The translations under genes were made by a program, and so were the position numbers. From Pseudomonadota bacterium (GTDB lineage Bacteria; Pseudomonadota; Gammaproteobacteria; UBA5335): a stretch of 64,000 nt of DNA. The stretch is taken from positions 38,074-102,073 of the forward strand of contig JAXHTV010000007.1 in the NCBI GenBank assembly GCA_034189865.1, given 5' to 3'. Each line of letters starts with the position of its first letter. Position 1 is the stretch's first letter. This document shows, in pieces, positions 45,805-55,125 of the stretch. The notes beneath the pieces were generated by a model. The model was not told where the DNA came from and searched no databases. It worked only from the letters and a program-made list of their open reading frames with translations.

Positions 45805-48518
45805 GTCATCAGATCTCGCCCCCCACTCCAAATACTGACGGAATAATCCGCGCCGGCGCCGTAGATATACTCAACCCGGCAGAACTGGATCGCGACGCCA
45901 CAGCCGCCTGGCCGCCGGCCAGCCGATGGCGGAAGTTACTCAAGCAGGTCCGAAGCCGGTTACGCCAAGCATTCGACGAAGGCACTGACCCGGGAATATT
46001 GGTTTCCACCCAAGCCGCGGTCGTAGATCAGATTCTCACCCGATGTTGGGCGCATTTTCTCGATACGACGGCCCATCAACTCGCGCTGGCCGCAGTCGGC
46101 GGCTACGGCCGAGGCGAACTCCACCCCTGTTCCGACATCGACATCCTGGTGCTGGTGCCGGCGGAAGCACCGGATAACTGGGCACCGGCGGTGGAAGCGT
46201 TCATTACCTATCTGTGGGACACCGGCCTGGAAGTCGGCCATAGCGTCCGGACCGTCGAGCAATGTGCAGGCGCCGCTGCCAACGACATTACGGTGGTCAC
46301 CAATTTGACCGAGGCCCGTCTACTCGGTGGTTCCGAGCATCTTTTCGAGGCCATGCGGGCGGCGATCAGCCCTCGTCGAATGTGGCCTAGCACGGAATTT
46401 TTCGAGGCAAAGAAGGCAGAACAGGAAACCCGCCACCGCAAATTCCACGACACCGGCTACCAATTGGAACCCAACGTCAAAGAAAGCCCGGGGGGGTTAC
46501 GCGACATTCAAGTGATTGCCTGGGTTGCCAAGCGTCATTTTCAGGCCGATACCTTATCCGAACTGGTGGACCATGGGTTTCTGACGCCACGGGAATATCA
46601 ATCGCTCCAGGCCAGCCAGGCATTCCTGTGGCGGGTTCGTTTCGCCCTACACTTGCTGACCGGACGCCGCGAAGATCGGTTGCTTTTCGACTACCAAGTC
46701 AAGCTGGCAGAGATGTTCGGCTTCACCGACCAGGACCACAACTTGGCGGTTGAACAGTTCATGCAAACGTACTACCGCACCGTAACACGCATCAGCCGGC
46801 TGAATGAACTGCTGCTTCAGCTGTTCCAGGAGACCATTGTCGTTCCGGATCAGGACGCCCCGCCCACACCCATCAATGCGCGTTTTCGCTCCTGCCAAGG
46901 ATTCATTGAGGTCACGCATCCGGACGTGTTTAAACACTACCCCTATGCACTTTTGGAAATGTTTCTTCTGCTGGCAGAAGACCCCAACCTCAAGGGCGTT
47001 CGGGCGTCCACCATTCGATTGGTGCGCGCGCACCGTAACTTGATCGACGACCACTTCCGCGCAGATATTCGGGCTCGAAGCCTCTTTATGGCCTTGCTTC
47101 GTCAACCGCACGGTATCACACACGAACTCCGACGGATGAGCCGTTACGGGATTTTAGCCCGCTACATACCGGCATTCGGGCGGGTCGTCGGTCGAATGCA
47201 GTTCGATCTTTTTCACGTCTACACCGTGGACCAGCACGTCTTATTCGTAGTGCGCAATCTACGCCGCTTCGCCTTGCCGGAGTTCGAGCATGAATATCCG
47301 CTATGCAGCCAGATAGGTGCGCGAATCCCTAAACAGGAACTGCTTTATATCGCCGGGCTGTTCCATGACATCGGCAAAGGTCGCGGCGGTGATCATTCCG
47401 AGTTGGGTGCGGTGGATGCGGAAGATTTTTGTCGCCGCCACGATCTCAGCGAACGGGACACCCAGCTCGTCACCTGGCTGGTACAAGAACACCTGCTCAT
47501 GTCGATGACGGCGCAGCGCCGGGATATATCCGATCCCCGCGAAATCCACGAGTTCGCTCGCAAAGTCCGAACGCAGAACCGGCTGGATCATCTTTTCCTT
47601 CTCACAGTCGCCGACATGCGCGGAACCAACCCCGGATTGTTGAGCGGCTGGAAGTACCGCTTGTTGACCCAGCTCTATCACGCCACCGCCGAAGCGCTCC
47701 AGCGGGGACTGGAAAACCCGCTCGATGCGGCGGAAGTCATCAAGGAAAATCGTGCCGAAGCGCTGACCTTACTGCGCCAGAACGACCTGGAAGTGCCAGA
47801 CATTGAAGCCTGTTGGGCAAACTTTCCACCGGAGTATTTTCTCCGCCACCAAGGCGATGAGATCGCTTGGGAAACACGGGCCATTATGGCTGCGAACCAT
47901 GACCCGACACCCTTGGTCCAAATCCGACCCGATGCGGAACGCGGCGGCACATCCATATTCCTCTACCTGCCGGACCGCGATTACCTTTTCGGTGCCGTCA
48001 CCGGCACTCTGAATCAACTGGGGCTGACGGTTCAGGACGCACGCATCAGTTCAACTTGGAACGGCAAAGCCCTGGATACCTATCTGGTTCTGGAAGAGGA
48101 CGGACGGATGGTCTCGGAACGCTTCCGGATCGCTGAGATTCGCGAAGCGCTGATACGAGAATTGGCGAAATCCACAACGGGGCAATCGCAAGTCACCCGG
48201 CCGCCCCCACGACGGGTACGGGCGTTTACCACCCCAACCCAAGTTCGGTTCCGGCCCGCCAATGGTCATCCCCATCTGGCACTGGAGTTGATCACCGGTG
48301 ACCGTCCGGGCCTGCTGTCGATCGTCGGCCGGGTGTTTCAGGAAAACGGAATCCGCCTTCACGCGGCGAAAGTGGCAACCATTGGAGAACGGGCGGAAGA
48401 CGTCTTTTGGATCAGCTCCCGTGATGGCGACATCCAGGCGCAACCCCAGTTGCAGCACCAACTTCGCGAAGCCTTGGTGAAAGCGCTCGACGAAGCGGGC
48501 GCCGAAGCACGCTCATAG
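45801..48518 (+). CDS. glnD: Bifunctional uridylyltransferase / uridylyl-removing enzyme (PII)
   Basis: Senses glutamine and uridylylates or deuridylylates the PII protein (905 aa). The nucleotidyltransferase motif GGYGRGELHPCSDIDILVL lies near residue 100. The HD hydrolase motif FHDIGKGRGGDHSELG is near 520. Two C-terminal ACT domains follow near 715-790 and 820-900. It starts at GTG 45801, overlapping the map stop (GTGA). map-glnD-dap order is conserved in Gammaproteobacteria. Confidence 0.97.
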   Translation: MSHQISPPTPNTDGIIRAGAVDILNPAELDRDATAAWPPASRWRKLLKQVRSRLRQAFDEGTDPGILVSTQAAVVDQILTRCWAHFLDTTAHQLALAAVGGYGRGELHPCSDIDILVLVPAEAPDNWAPAVEAFITYLWDTGLEVGHSVRTVEQCAGAAANDITVVTNLTEARLLGGSEHLFEAMRAAISPRRMWPSTEFFEAKKAEQETRHRKFHDTGYQLEPNVKESPGGLRDIQVIAWVAKRHFQADTLSELVDHGFLTPREYQSLQASQAFLWRVRFALHLLTGRREDRLLFDYQVKLAEMFGFTDQDHNLAVEQFMQTYYRTVTRISRLNELLLQLFQETIVVPDQDAPPTPINARFRSCQGFIEVTHPDVFKHYPYALLEMFLLLAEDPNLKGVRASTIRLVRAHRNLIDDHFRADIRARSLFMALLRQPHGITHELRRMSRYGILARYIPAFGRVVGRMQFDLFHVYTVDQHVLFVVRNLRRFALPEFEHEYPLCSQIGARIPKQELLYIAGLFHDIGKGRGGDHSELGAVDAEDFCRRHDLSERDTQLVTWLVQEHLLMSMTAQRRDISDPREIHEFARKVRTQNRLDHLFLLTVADMRGTNPGLLSGWKYRLLTQLYHATAEALQRGLENPLDAAEVIKENRAEALTLLRQNDLEVPDIEACWANFPPEYFLRHQGDEIAWETRAIMAANHDPTPLVQIRPDAERGGTSIFLYLPDRDYLFGAVTGTLNQLGLTVQDARISSTWNGKALDTYLVLEEDGRMVSERFRIAEIREALIRELAKSTTGQSQVTRPPPRRVRAFTTPTQVRFRPANGHPHLALELITGDRPGLLSIVGRVFQENGIRLHAAKVATIGERAEDVFWISSRDGDIQAQPQLQHQLREALVKALDEAGAEARS

Positions 48519-48534
48519 CAGGTGGGAAACAACT

Positions 48535-49731
48535 GTGAATCCTCGCATGGATGCCTTGAAACCGTACCCGTTCGAACGGCTGTCCCAACTGCTGTCCGGG
48601 GTATCCCCCCCTTCCGACCAGCCGGTGATTTCATTCGCCATCGGCGAACCCACACAGCCGCCACCGTCCGCCGTGCTATCGGCATTGACCGACGCGTTGG
48701 AAAGCGCGGGCAACTACCCGGCCACGCTCGGGACCATAGAACTCCGTGAGAGCTGTGCCGAGTGGGCCGCTCGGCGATTCAAGGTACCGACCGGCTGGAT
48801 CGACCCCGCCCAACATGTATTGCCGGTTAATGGCACGCGCGAAGCGCTGTTTGCGTTCGCCCAGTGCCTCATCGACCCGATCCCGGGGGCCAAGGTGGCC
48901 ATGCCCAACCCCTGTTACCAGATCTACGAGGGTGCGGCGTTGTTGGCCGGTGCCGAACCCTTCTATATGAACTGTTGGCCGGTCAATCACAATCTCCCGG
49001 ACCCTGACGCCATCCCCGCCGCCACGTTGGCCGACTGCCAGTTGGTTTATTTGTGCACGCCCAATAATCCCACCGGCGCGGTCGCTTCATTGGACTATCT
49101 GGTGCAGTGGCTGGAACTGGCCGACCGCTACGATTTCGTTATTGCGGGGGATGAGTGTTACAGCGAGATCTATCCCGACGAGAGCTCACCGCCACCCGGA
49201 TTACTGCAAGCCTGTGCCGTGACCGGTCGGCGGGATTTTCACCGCTGCATGGTGTTTCACAGCCTCTCGAAACGATCCAACCTGCCCGGTCTGAGGTCGG
49301 GATTCGTTGCCGGCGATGCCGATCTGATTCGCTTGTTTTTGCGCTACCGCACCTACCATGGCAGTGCCATGCCCCCGCCCACCCAAGCCGCCAGCATCTC
49401 GGCTTGGCGTGACGAAGCCCATGTGGTTCGAAACCGGGCGAACTATCGGCAGGCGTTTGATTCCGCGTTGGAGATTCTCTCACCCCTGAGCGACATCAAA
49501 GCACCGGCGGGCGGATTTTATTTGTGGTTGCCCACACCGGGTTCGGATATAGATTTCGCGCTGGCCGCTTACCGCGACCACGGCGTTCGCGTGGTCCCCG
49601 GCAGCTATCTTTCCCGACCCACGGCCGAGGGCGATCCGGGGCAGGACTATGTCCGCATCTCCCTGGTCGCGCCGCCCGAACAGGTCGGCCCCGGTATCGC
49701 CCGTCTTGCCCGCTGCCTGGAGGCCGGTTGA
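48535..49731 (+). CDS. dapC: Succinyldiaminopimelate transaminase
   Basis: A PLP aminotransferase making N-succinyl-LL-diaminopimelate in lysine and peptidoglycan precursor synthesis (398 aa). MDALKPYPFERL at the start is diagnostic of DapC in this genomic position; the PLP lysine is in FHSLSKRSNLPGLRSGF near residue 245. Start is GTG 48535 with GGTGGGA upstream (an ATG is four codons later). It is followed by dapD, and close to glnD. Confidence 0.93.
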   Translation: MNPRMDALKPYPFERLSQLLSGVSPPSDQPVISFAIGEPTQPPPSAVLSALTDALESAGNYPATLGTIELRESCAEWAARRFKVPTGWIDPAQHVLPVNGTREALFAFAQCLIDPIPGAKVAMPNPCYQIYEGAALLAGAEPFYMNCWPVNHNLPDPDAIPAATLADCQLVYLCTPNNPTGAVASLDYLVQWLELADRYDFVIAGDECYSEIYPDESSPPPGLLQACAVTGRRDFHRCMVFHSLSKRSNLPGLRSGFVAGDADLIRLFLRYRTYHGSAMPPPTQAASISAWRDEAHVVRNRANYRQAFDSALEILSPLSDIKAPAGGFYLWLPTPGSDIDFALAAYRDHGVRVVPGSYLSRPTAEGDPGQDYVRISLVAPPEQVGPGIARLARCLEAG

Positions 49732-49841
49732 AACCCGACCACAGCATCCGCCCCAATGCCGCTCCCAACTGCTAAAATATGTCCCTTTTCCGGCATCAGC
49801 ACGGACAATAGTCAGGTTGGCCTCAGTCACTCGGAGAAGCC

Positions 49842-50666
49842 ATGAGCAACTTAAAAGAAACCATCGAGAACGCGTTCGAGCACCGAGCGGAGATCACACC
49901 GGAACGGGTCGACCCGGCCGTTAAAGAGGCCATTGAAGAAGCACTGGCGCTGCTGGAATCGGGAAGCGCCCGGGTGGCCGAACCCACCGAAGGCGGATGG
50001 CGCGTCAATGAGTGGTTGAAAAAAGCCGTTCTGCTCTCGTTCCGCACCGAGGAAAACCGCCTACTGGACGGCGGTTTCACCCATTTCTATGACAAGGTTC
50101 CCACGCGGTACGCGTCATTTGATGAAGCGGCGTTTCAGGCCCAAGGCGTCCGAGTAGTCCCGCCGGCCACCGTCCGCCGCGGCACACACATTGCCTCCAA
50201 TGTGGTCCTGATGCCGTCATATGTAAACATCGGCGCCTATGTGGGCTCCGGCACCATGGTGGATACCTGGGCCACGGTGGGGTCATGCGCCCAAATCGGC
50301 CGCAATGTCCATCTCTCCGGCGGCGTTGGCATCGGCGGCGTTCTGGAACCGCTGCAAGCTGCACCGACGATCATCGAGGACGACTGCTTCATCGGCGCTC
50401 GTTCCGAAATCGTCGAAGGAGTGATCGTGGAACGGGGTGCCGTCATCTCCATGGGTGTCTACATCGGTCAAAGCACCAAAATTTATGACCGCGAATCCGG
50501 CGAAGTCATCTATGGCCGGGTGCCCGCCGGCTCGGTGGTGGTGCCGGGTAATCTGCCCTCCAAGGACGGCCAATACAGCCTGTACTGCGCGGTGATCGTC
50601 AAACGGGTCGACGAGAAGACCCGCGGCAAAGTGGGCATCAACGACCTGCTGCGGAACATCGACTGA
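49842..50666 (+). CDS. dapD: Tetrahydrodipicolinate N-succinyltransferase
   Basis: Succinylates tetrahydrodipicolinate (274 aa; hexapeptide left-handed helix, trimer). Conserved segments include [40 protein letters not shown] and [21 protein letters not shown] 49842 has GGAGAAG upstream. A 110-base gap separates it from dapC. It supplies the substrate for DapC. Confidence 0.98.
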   Translation: MSNLKETIENAFEHRAEITPERVDPAVKEAIEEALALLESGSARVAEPTEGGWRVNEWLKKAVLLSFRTEENRLLDGGFTHFYDKVPTRYASFDEAAFQAQGVRVVPPATVRRGTHIASNVVLMPSYVNIGAYVGSGTMVDTWATVGSCAQIGRNVHLSGGVGIGGVLEPLQAAPTIIEDDCFIGARSEIVEGVIVERGAVISMGVYIGQSTKIYDRESGEVIYGRVPAGSVVVPGNLPSKDGQYSLYCAVIVKRVDEKTRGKVGINDLLRNID

Positions 50667-50669
50667 CCC

Positions 50670-51014
50670 ATGTGGACACTCTACGGAATCGCCAACTGCG
50701 ACACCGTGCGTCGAGCTCGCCGCTATTTGGATGGTGTCGGGCAAGACTATCAATTTCACGACTTTCGCCGCGACGGACTTAGCGAAACGCTGCTGCGTGA
50801 TTGGGTCGCCGAGGTCGGCTGGGAAACCCTCCTCAATCGCCGGGGTCTCACCTGGCGTAGATTACCGGAAGCCGCTCGATCTGACCTAAATCAGGAGCGC
50901 GCCGCGGGACTGATGTTAGAAAATCCCACATTAATTAAACGCCCGATCCTTGATACCGGGACACAACGCATTATCGGCTTCTCCGAAGACCGTTATGCCA
51001 ACTTGTCACCTTAA
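50670..51014 (+). CDS. yffB: YffB, ArsC/Spx-family thioredoxin-fold protein
   Basis: A 114-aa protein with the ArsC-like fold: YGIANCDTVRRARRYLD with a single Cys near residue 10, then WETLLNRRG, and LIKRPILD with the conserved Pro. True arsenate reductase needs a different Cys context, so function here is open; E. coli YffB resembles a glutathione-linked oxidoreductase. It begins three bases after dapD and precedes dapE, the same neighbour as in E. coli. Confidence 0.93.
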   Translation: MWTLYGIANCDTVRRARRYLDGVGQDYQFHDFRRDGLSETLLRDWVAEVGWETLLNRRGLTWRRLPEAARSDLNQERAAGLMLENPTLIKRPILDTGTQRIIGFSEDRYANLSP

Positions 51015-51096
51015 AGCGCGGAACGAATAGGGCGCCACGGCCGTCATCAAATCGAGCCGGAAACACGAGCCCGCCAAACCATTGCGAAAGGAACGC

Positions 51097-52233
51097 ATGC
51101 GTATGTCCACAACTTTGGAACTTGCCAAGCAGCTGATTGCCAAGCCCTCCATCACGCCAGAGGATGCGGGCTGCCAAGACCTGCTGATGGATCGGTTGGC
51201 GGACCTGGGTTTTCGAGCCGAACCGTTCAATGAACAGGACGTGAGCAATTTCTTTGCCCGACGCGGACATGCCGCGCCGTTACTGGTGTTCGCCGGACAT
51301 ACCGATGTGGTCCCTCCCGGCCCCACCGATACCTGGGAAACCGACCCGTTCACCCCGGAGATACGCAACGGTCGCCTATACGGCCGCGGCGCGGCCGATA
51401 TGAAGGGCTCACTGGCCGCGATGATCACGGCGCTGGAACGGTTCGTTAAACGGCATCCGCACCACAAGGGCAGCATCGGCATGCTGGTGACCAGCGACGA
51501 GGAAGGCCCCGCCGTCCACGGAACGGTCAACGTCGTCGAAGCGCTTCGCGAGCGGGGAGATTTGATTAACTGGTGTGTGGTAGGCGAACCCACCGCCGAG
51601 ACAACCGTTGGCGATACCGTCAAGAACGGCCGGCGCGGTTCACTTCATGGCCGGCTTACCGTCCTCGGCATGCAGGGGCACGTGGCTTACCCCGAGTACG
51701 CCCGCAACCCCATCCATGAATCCACCCGCGCTCTGGACGAGTTGTGCCGGATGGAGTGGGACTCGGGCAGCAAAGATTTCCCACCGACCACCTTTCAGAT
51801 ATCCAATGTCAAAGCTGGAACCGGCGCGACCAACGTCATTCCCGGACACATGGAAGTGACGTTCAATTTTCGATACTGCCCTGCCAGCGCGCCGATGGAC
51901 CTCAAAAAGCGTGTCGAAGGCATCTTGAGCCAGCATCGGCTGGATTACCGCATCGAGTGGGAACTGTCGGGCGAACCCTACGTGACCGGCTCCGGTGAAC
52001 TGCTGGACGCAACGCAGGAAGCCGTCAAGGCCGTAACGGGAAAATCACCCCAGGTTTCCACATCCGGCGGGACCTCAGACGGACGCTTCATCGCCAAACA
52101 GGGGGCTCAGGTGGTGGAAGTCGGTCCGGTCAATGAGAGCATCCATCAGGCGAACGAGTGGATTGACATCGACGAGCTGGAGACGCTCGCCGATATCTAC
52201 GAAAACATTCTGGAACGCCTGCTCGGCGGCTGA
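51097..52233 (+). CDS. dapE: Succinyl-diaminopimelate desuccinylase
   Basis: A di-zinc M20 peptidase-family hydrolase releasing LL-diaminopimelate (378 aa). Metal and catalytic residues lie in VFAGHTDVVPPGP, RGAADMKGSLAAM and TSDEEGPAVHG, with STSGGTSDGRFI near the C-terminus. ATG 51097 has AAAGGAA just upstream; a second ATG two codons later is possible. It completes dapC-dapD-yffB-dapE. Confidence 0.97.
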   Translation: MRMSTTLELAKQLIAKPSITPEDAGCQDLLMDRLADLGFRAEPFNEQDVSNFFARRGHAAPLLVFAGHTDVVPPGPTDTWETDPFTPEIRNGRLYGRGAADMKGSLAAMITALERFVKRHPHHKGSIGMLVTSDEEGPAVHGTVNVVEALRERGDLINWCVVGEPTAETTVGDTVKNGRRGSLHGRLTVLGMQGHVAYPEYARNPIHESTRALDELCRMEWDSGSKDFPPTTFQISNVKAGTGATNVIPGHMEVTFNFRYCPASAPMDLKKRVEGILSQHRLDYRIEWELSGEPYVTGSGELLDATQEAVKAVTGKSPQVSTSGGTSDGRFIAKQGAQVVEVGPVNESIHQANEWIDIDELETLADIYENILERLLGG

Positions 52234-52255
52234 CCGGGGACCCGGTGAACAAATC

Positions 52256-52290
52256 GGCGTGATGAGCGGGACCGAACCGCCCATCACGCC
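52256..52290. terminator. Strong hairpin between convergent dapE and barrel gene
   Basis: GGCGTGATG-A-GCGG pairs with CCGC-C-CATCACGCC around a 7-base loop, a 13-base-pair stem with one mismatch placed midway between the two stop codons. There is no T-run on either side, but position suggests a bidirectional terminator. Confidence 0.6.
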
Positions 52291-52303
52291 GTTAGCGGTC
52301 AAG

Positions 52304-53335
52304 TTAGAAGCTGTATTGCCAACCGGCTATCGCGGTCCAGTCAGCCTCCAACTGCGGGCCATCCAGGCGCTGCTTGACCGGCACGGTCACTTCCAGCGCC
52401 AGCCGATGTCCCCGCAGCACGCCCTCGCGACCGTAGAGATTGGCACCGATCCCCACGTCCACGCGCTCGCCGCCGCGTAACGACGGGTCCGCGGTGGGAA
52501 TCATGGCCGGATTCAAGTCGGGATCAAAGCCGTCGATGTTGCCCCAGTTGGCCAACCCCAAGCGCAAGGAGGTACTTAAACTCCCCGTCCACGGTTTTGC
52601 GACCCAAGCAGTGGCATCGATGCGATCCCCCAGCGTGTAATCCTCGCTGTTTTCTCCCATGCGGATGGTCGCGATGGTCTGCGCCCCCCAGGACCAGGAC
52701 TCAGTTTGCCCCAAGTAGGTCAACCCCGGTTTCAAGTCCACCGTGCCGGAACCGAGCTGCATGGGATAGGGTAGCTTGGCGTTGGCCATCGCCGGCGTAT
52801 CGTCTCGCTCGTCGATACGGCCGGTGGGCAGACTCACTCCCAAATTGAGATGCACCAGGTGAGGGCCGGTTTTGTTTAGCCTCACCAAGCCCCCAACGCT
52901 CACATCGCCCACACCTTCCGCCTCGGTGACAAAGCTTCCACCCATGGCGGTTGCGTGCAACATTTCCAAACGCACATAGGGCACCATCGCCATCAAGGTC
53001 AGCCGGTCCGTTGGCGCGTACATCACGCCGAACATGTGCATGTCCATATCCATCTTGACCGGCACCACCGCATAGGGGCCGGCGGCTAAAGCTTCGGCGA
53101 CCGATACCGAGTCCGTACCGATGCGATTGCCATCCATTTCCATGTGCATATAGCGATAGGAAAGCATCACTTCGCCGGCATTGTGGGTATGATCGCCCAT
53201 CACGCCGATGGGTGCATGGGCATCCACCCGCGAAGCCTCCCATTGGGAATGGGCGCCGGCAGCCGAACTCAAGCCGAGCATGACTGCTGCCAATGAAAGG
53301 TGGAATATCCCGTTTCGATCCGTCGTCCGTCCCAT
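52304..53335 (-). CDS. Putative outer-membrane beta-barrel protein, MetA/phenol-degradation-like family
   Basis: A 343-aa exported protein. A signal peptide ends near AAGA (residue 28), followed by HAPIGVMGDHTHNAGEVM and a His/Met-rich stretch with YRYMHMEMDG and MDMDMHMFGVMY. Alternating hydrophobic strands and the C-terminal aromatic WQYSF indicate a beta-barrel. I recognise this as the family often labelled transporter or MetA-pathway protein, whose substrate is unknown; the Met/His content hints at metals. ATG 53335 has GGAGG five bases upstream. It is divergent from regB-regA, with a RegA-type box before its promoter. Confidence 0.75.
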   Translation of the reverse strand: MGRTTDRNGIFHLSLAAVMLGLSSAAGAHSQWEASRVDAHAPIGVMGDHTHNAGEVMLSYRYMHMEMDGNRIGTDSVSVAEALAAGPYAVVPVKMDMDMHMFGVMYAPTDRLTLMAMVPYVRLEMLHATAMGGSFVTEAEGVGDVSVGGLVRLNKTGPHLVHLNLGVSLPTGRIDERDDTPAMANAKLPYPMQLGSGTVDLKPGLTYLGQTESWSWGAQTIATIRMGENSEDYTLGDRIDATAWVAKPWTGSLSTSLRLGLANWGNIDGFDPDLNPAMIPTADPSLRGGERVDVGIGANLYGREGVLRGHRLALEVTVPVKQRLDGPQLEADWTAIAGWQYSF

Positions 53336-53381
53336 CTCATCCTCCGTCGGTGTTTTTGTTTGAGTTTCGGAACAGGGCGCT

Positions 53382-53408
53382 ATTCTAGAAGACGCCGGAG
53401 GGTGTCAC
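53382..53408 (-). promoter_or_regulatory. Predicted promoter of the barrel gene
   Basis: Minus strand GTGACA (53408-53403), a short 15-base spacer, then TAGAAT (53387-53382). The suboptimal spacing would suit an activator; the RegA-type box ends two bases upstream of the -35. Confidence 0.45.
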
Positions 53409-53410
53409 CT

Positions 53411-53425
53411 GCGACATATCGCCGC
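53411..53425 (-). promoter_or_regulatory. RegA/PrrA-type box facing the barrel gene
   Basis: Read toward the barrel gene, the element is GCGGC-GATAT-GTCGC, an exact GCGGC-N5-GTCGC. It matches the published GCGRC-N-GNCGC consensus for PrrA/RegA/RegR-type regulators. Its centre lies about 43 bases before the predicted transcription start. Confidence 0.65.
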
Positions 53426-53721
53426 ACCGGCGATCGGTCTGGCCGGGGAATCGGCGTAGCTGAGGAATCACACGAAAAAGAACGCCGGAGACGGTGGGCA
53501 CCGACCCCGGCGAGTTTGCGAGATGCAAAGAGAGGTTGGGAATATCACCCGATACGCTTCTTTCTGATCATCGTCCGATCACGTCACGAACCTGCGCGGG
53601 AGGCTAAACAGGTCTGTCGATCCGTGATCGACTCGGCCCGAGGGACTGGTCGGAACCGAAACAACAACGAAACGTATCCGGTGAGAACGCATTGTAGAGA
53701 GGCAGGCGATGCCCGGGAATG
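53426..53721. other. Non-coding stretch between RegA-type boxes
   Basis: The middle of the 482-base barrel gene/regB intergenic region. I found no recognisable coding frame, tRNA or strong terminator. It separates the barrel-side RegA-type box from the tandem pair before regB. Confidence 0.5.
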
Positions 53722-53751
53722 CGGCACGCTGTCGCGCGGCAAATTGTCGCA
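53722..53751 (+). promoter_or_regulatory. Two abutting RegA/PrrA-type boxes before regB
   Basis: GCGGC-ACGCT-GTCGC (53722-53736) is followed without a gap by GCGGC-AAATT-GTCGC (53737-53751). Both are exact GCGGC-N5-GTCGC. Centres are roughly 61 and 46 bases before the start predicted from a TATACT -10 at 53778-53783, whose -35 (GACCGC) is poor. This is the layout of an activator-dependent, autoregulated promoter. Confidence 0.7.
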
Positions 53752-53817
53752 CCGACCGCGTCGCTGGCGGTGCAAGGTATACTCATCTGTAGATTGATAA
53801 TTTTTCATGAGTTTGGC

Positions 53818-55125
53818 ATGAGGCAAACGCTGCTTTTACCTGCTGATAATTTGAAGCGCCTGTTCTACGTCCGAGTCGTTGCTTTGATCGGGCTGAGTGG
53901 AGCGCTGGCCGTCGGCTATATGGGTCTGAGCATGCCACTGCCCATCATCCCCTGCGTCGTGATCGGCGTGTTGATGGCGATCGACAACGCCTCCGCGTGG
54001 CGCGCCGCATCGCGCCAGACCACGGTCTCCCGGCTGCGGTTTTTCTGGCATTTGGCGGTCGACGTCGCAGGATTAACCGCTTTGTTTTATTTCACCGGCG
54101 GCTACACCAATCCGTTTACATCGTTCTATTTGCTTCCCTTGGCCATTGCGGCTTCAACCCTGCCACCACGCGACACGCTACAACTCGCATTGGCCACGGT
54201 GGTCTCGTACAGTGCGCTGATCTACTACCACATACCGCTACCGCTCCATACCTCCGGCCACGATGGGTTCGATCTGCACATGGCGGGCATGTGGGGCAGT
54301 TTCGTGGTCGCCGCGGGCGTGATTGCGTTTTTCATCGGATATATGGCCGAAGCACTTCGACAGCGGGGAAACGACCTGGCGGAAATACGAGAAAACGCCC
54401 TGCGGGACCAGCAAGTGGTGGCCATGGGGGCCTTGGCCGCCGGAACAGCGCACGAACTGGGCACGCCCCTGTCCACCATGGCTTTACTCGTTGACGATCT
54501 GCGGGAGCGATATATCGACCAACCGGAGTTGTTGGATGATCTGAACGTACTGCGTGAACAAGTGACCCGCTGCCGCAACAGTATCAACCGGGCATTGGTC
54601 ACGGCCGGTAGGCCGAGGGCGCAAGACACCACGGCACTGTCGGTACGAGAGCTACTAAACGAACTCATAGCGCAATGGCGCGCCCTGCGCCCCGAGCACG
54701 AAGTCCGGGTGGCGATCACCGGCGAGGGGACACAACCTCGCCTGGTGGTGGACACAACCGTGCTGCAAGCATTGATCAGCGTAATGAACAATGCCGCCGA
54801 TGCCTGCCGGGATCCTGTATCCGTGACTGCGAGCTGGCAGCGGGATCAACTTTTGCTCGCCATCGTGGACCGGGGCGCGGGAATCTCGTCAGAAGTCGTC
54901 GAGACCCTCGGGGATCCACAAACCACGCGAAAACCTACAGGACACGGCGTCGGCCTTTTCCTGGCGGCCAGCATCATTCGGCGGGCACGCGGCGAGCTGC
55001 GCATTGCCGCTACCGGCAAGCAAGGCACACGAGTGGAAGTGACCTTGCCGTTGCTCGCCCCCGTGATTTCCGGTGAACATCATGAGCGAAATGACAACGT
55101 CGCAACACAATCTATTACTCGTTGA
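53818..55125 (+). CDS. regB: Redox-sensing histidine kinase RegB/PrrB
   Basis: Membrane sensor kinase (435 aa) of the RegB-RegA global redox system. About six helices occupy residues 20-180, with the quinone-site motif GGYTNPF at 94-100. The phosphorylated His is H212 in AAGTAHELGTPLSTM. The redox-active Cys of RegB corresponds to C252 in TRCRNSI. The N-box is MNNAADAC and the ATP lid GHGVGLFLA. ATG 53818 gives the family N-terminus; the open frame extends upstream through the regulatory boxes. It overlaps regA by 44 bases. Confidence 0.93.
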   Translation: MRQTLLLPADNLKRLFYVRVVALIGLSGALAVGYMGLSMPLPIIPCVVIGVLMAIDNASAWRAASRQTTVSRLRFFWHLAVDVAGLTALFYFTGGYTNPFTSFYLLPLAIAASTLPPRDTLQLALATVVSYSALIYYHIPLPLHTSGHDGFDLHMAGMWGSFVVAAGVIAFFIGYMAEALRQRGNDLAEIRENALRDQQVVAMGALAAGTAHELGTPLSTMALLVDDLRERYIDQPELLDDLNVLREQVTRCRNSINRALVTAGRPRAQDTTALSVRELLNELIAQWRALRPEHEVRVAITGEGTQPRLVVDTTVLQALISVMNNAADACRDPVSVTASWQRDQLLLAIVDRGAGISSEVVETLGDPQTTRKPTGHGVGLFLAASIIRRARGELRIAATGKQGTRVEVTLPLLAPVISGEHHERNDNVATQSITR

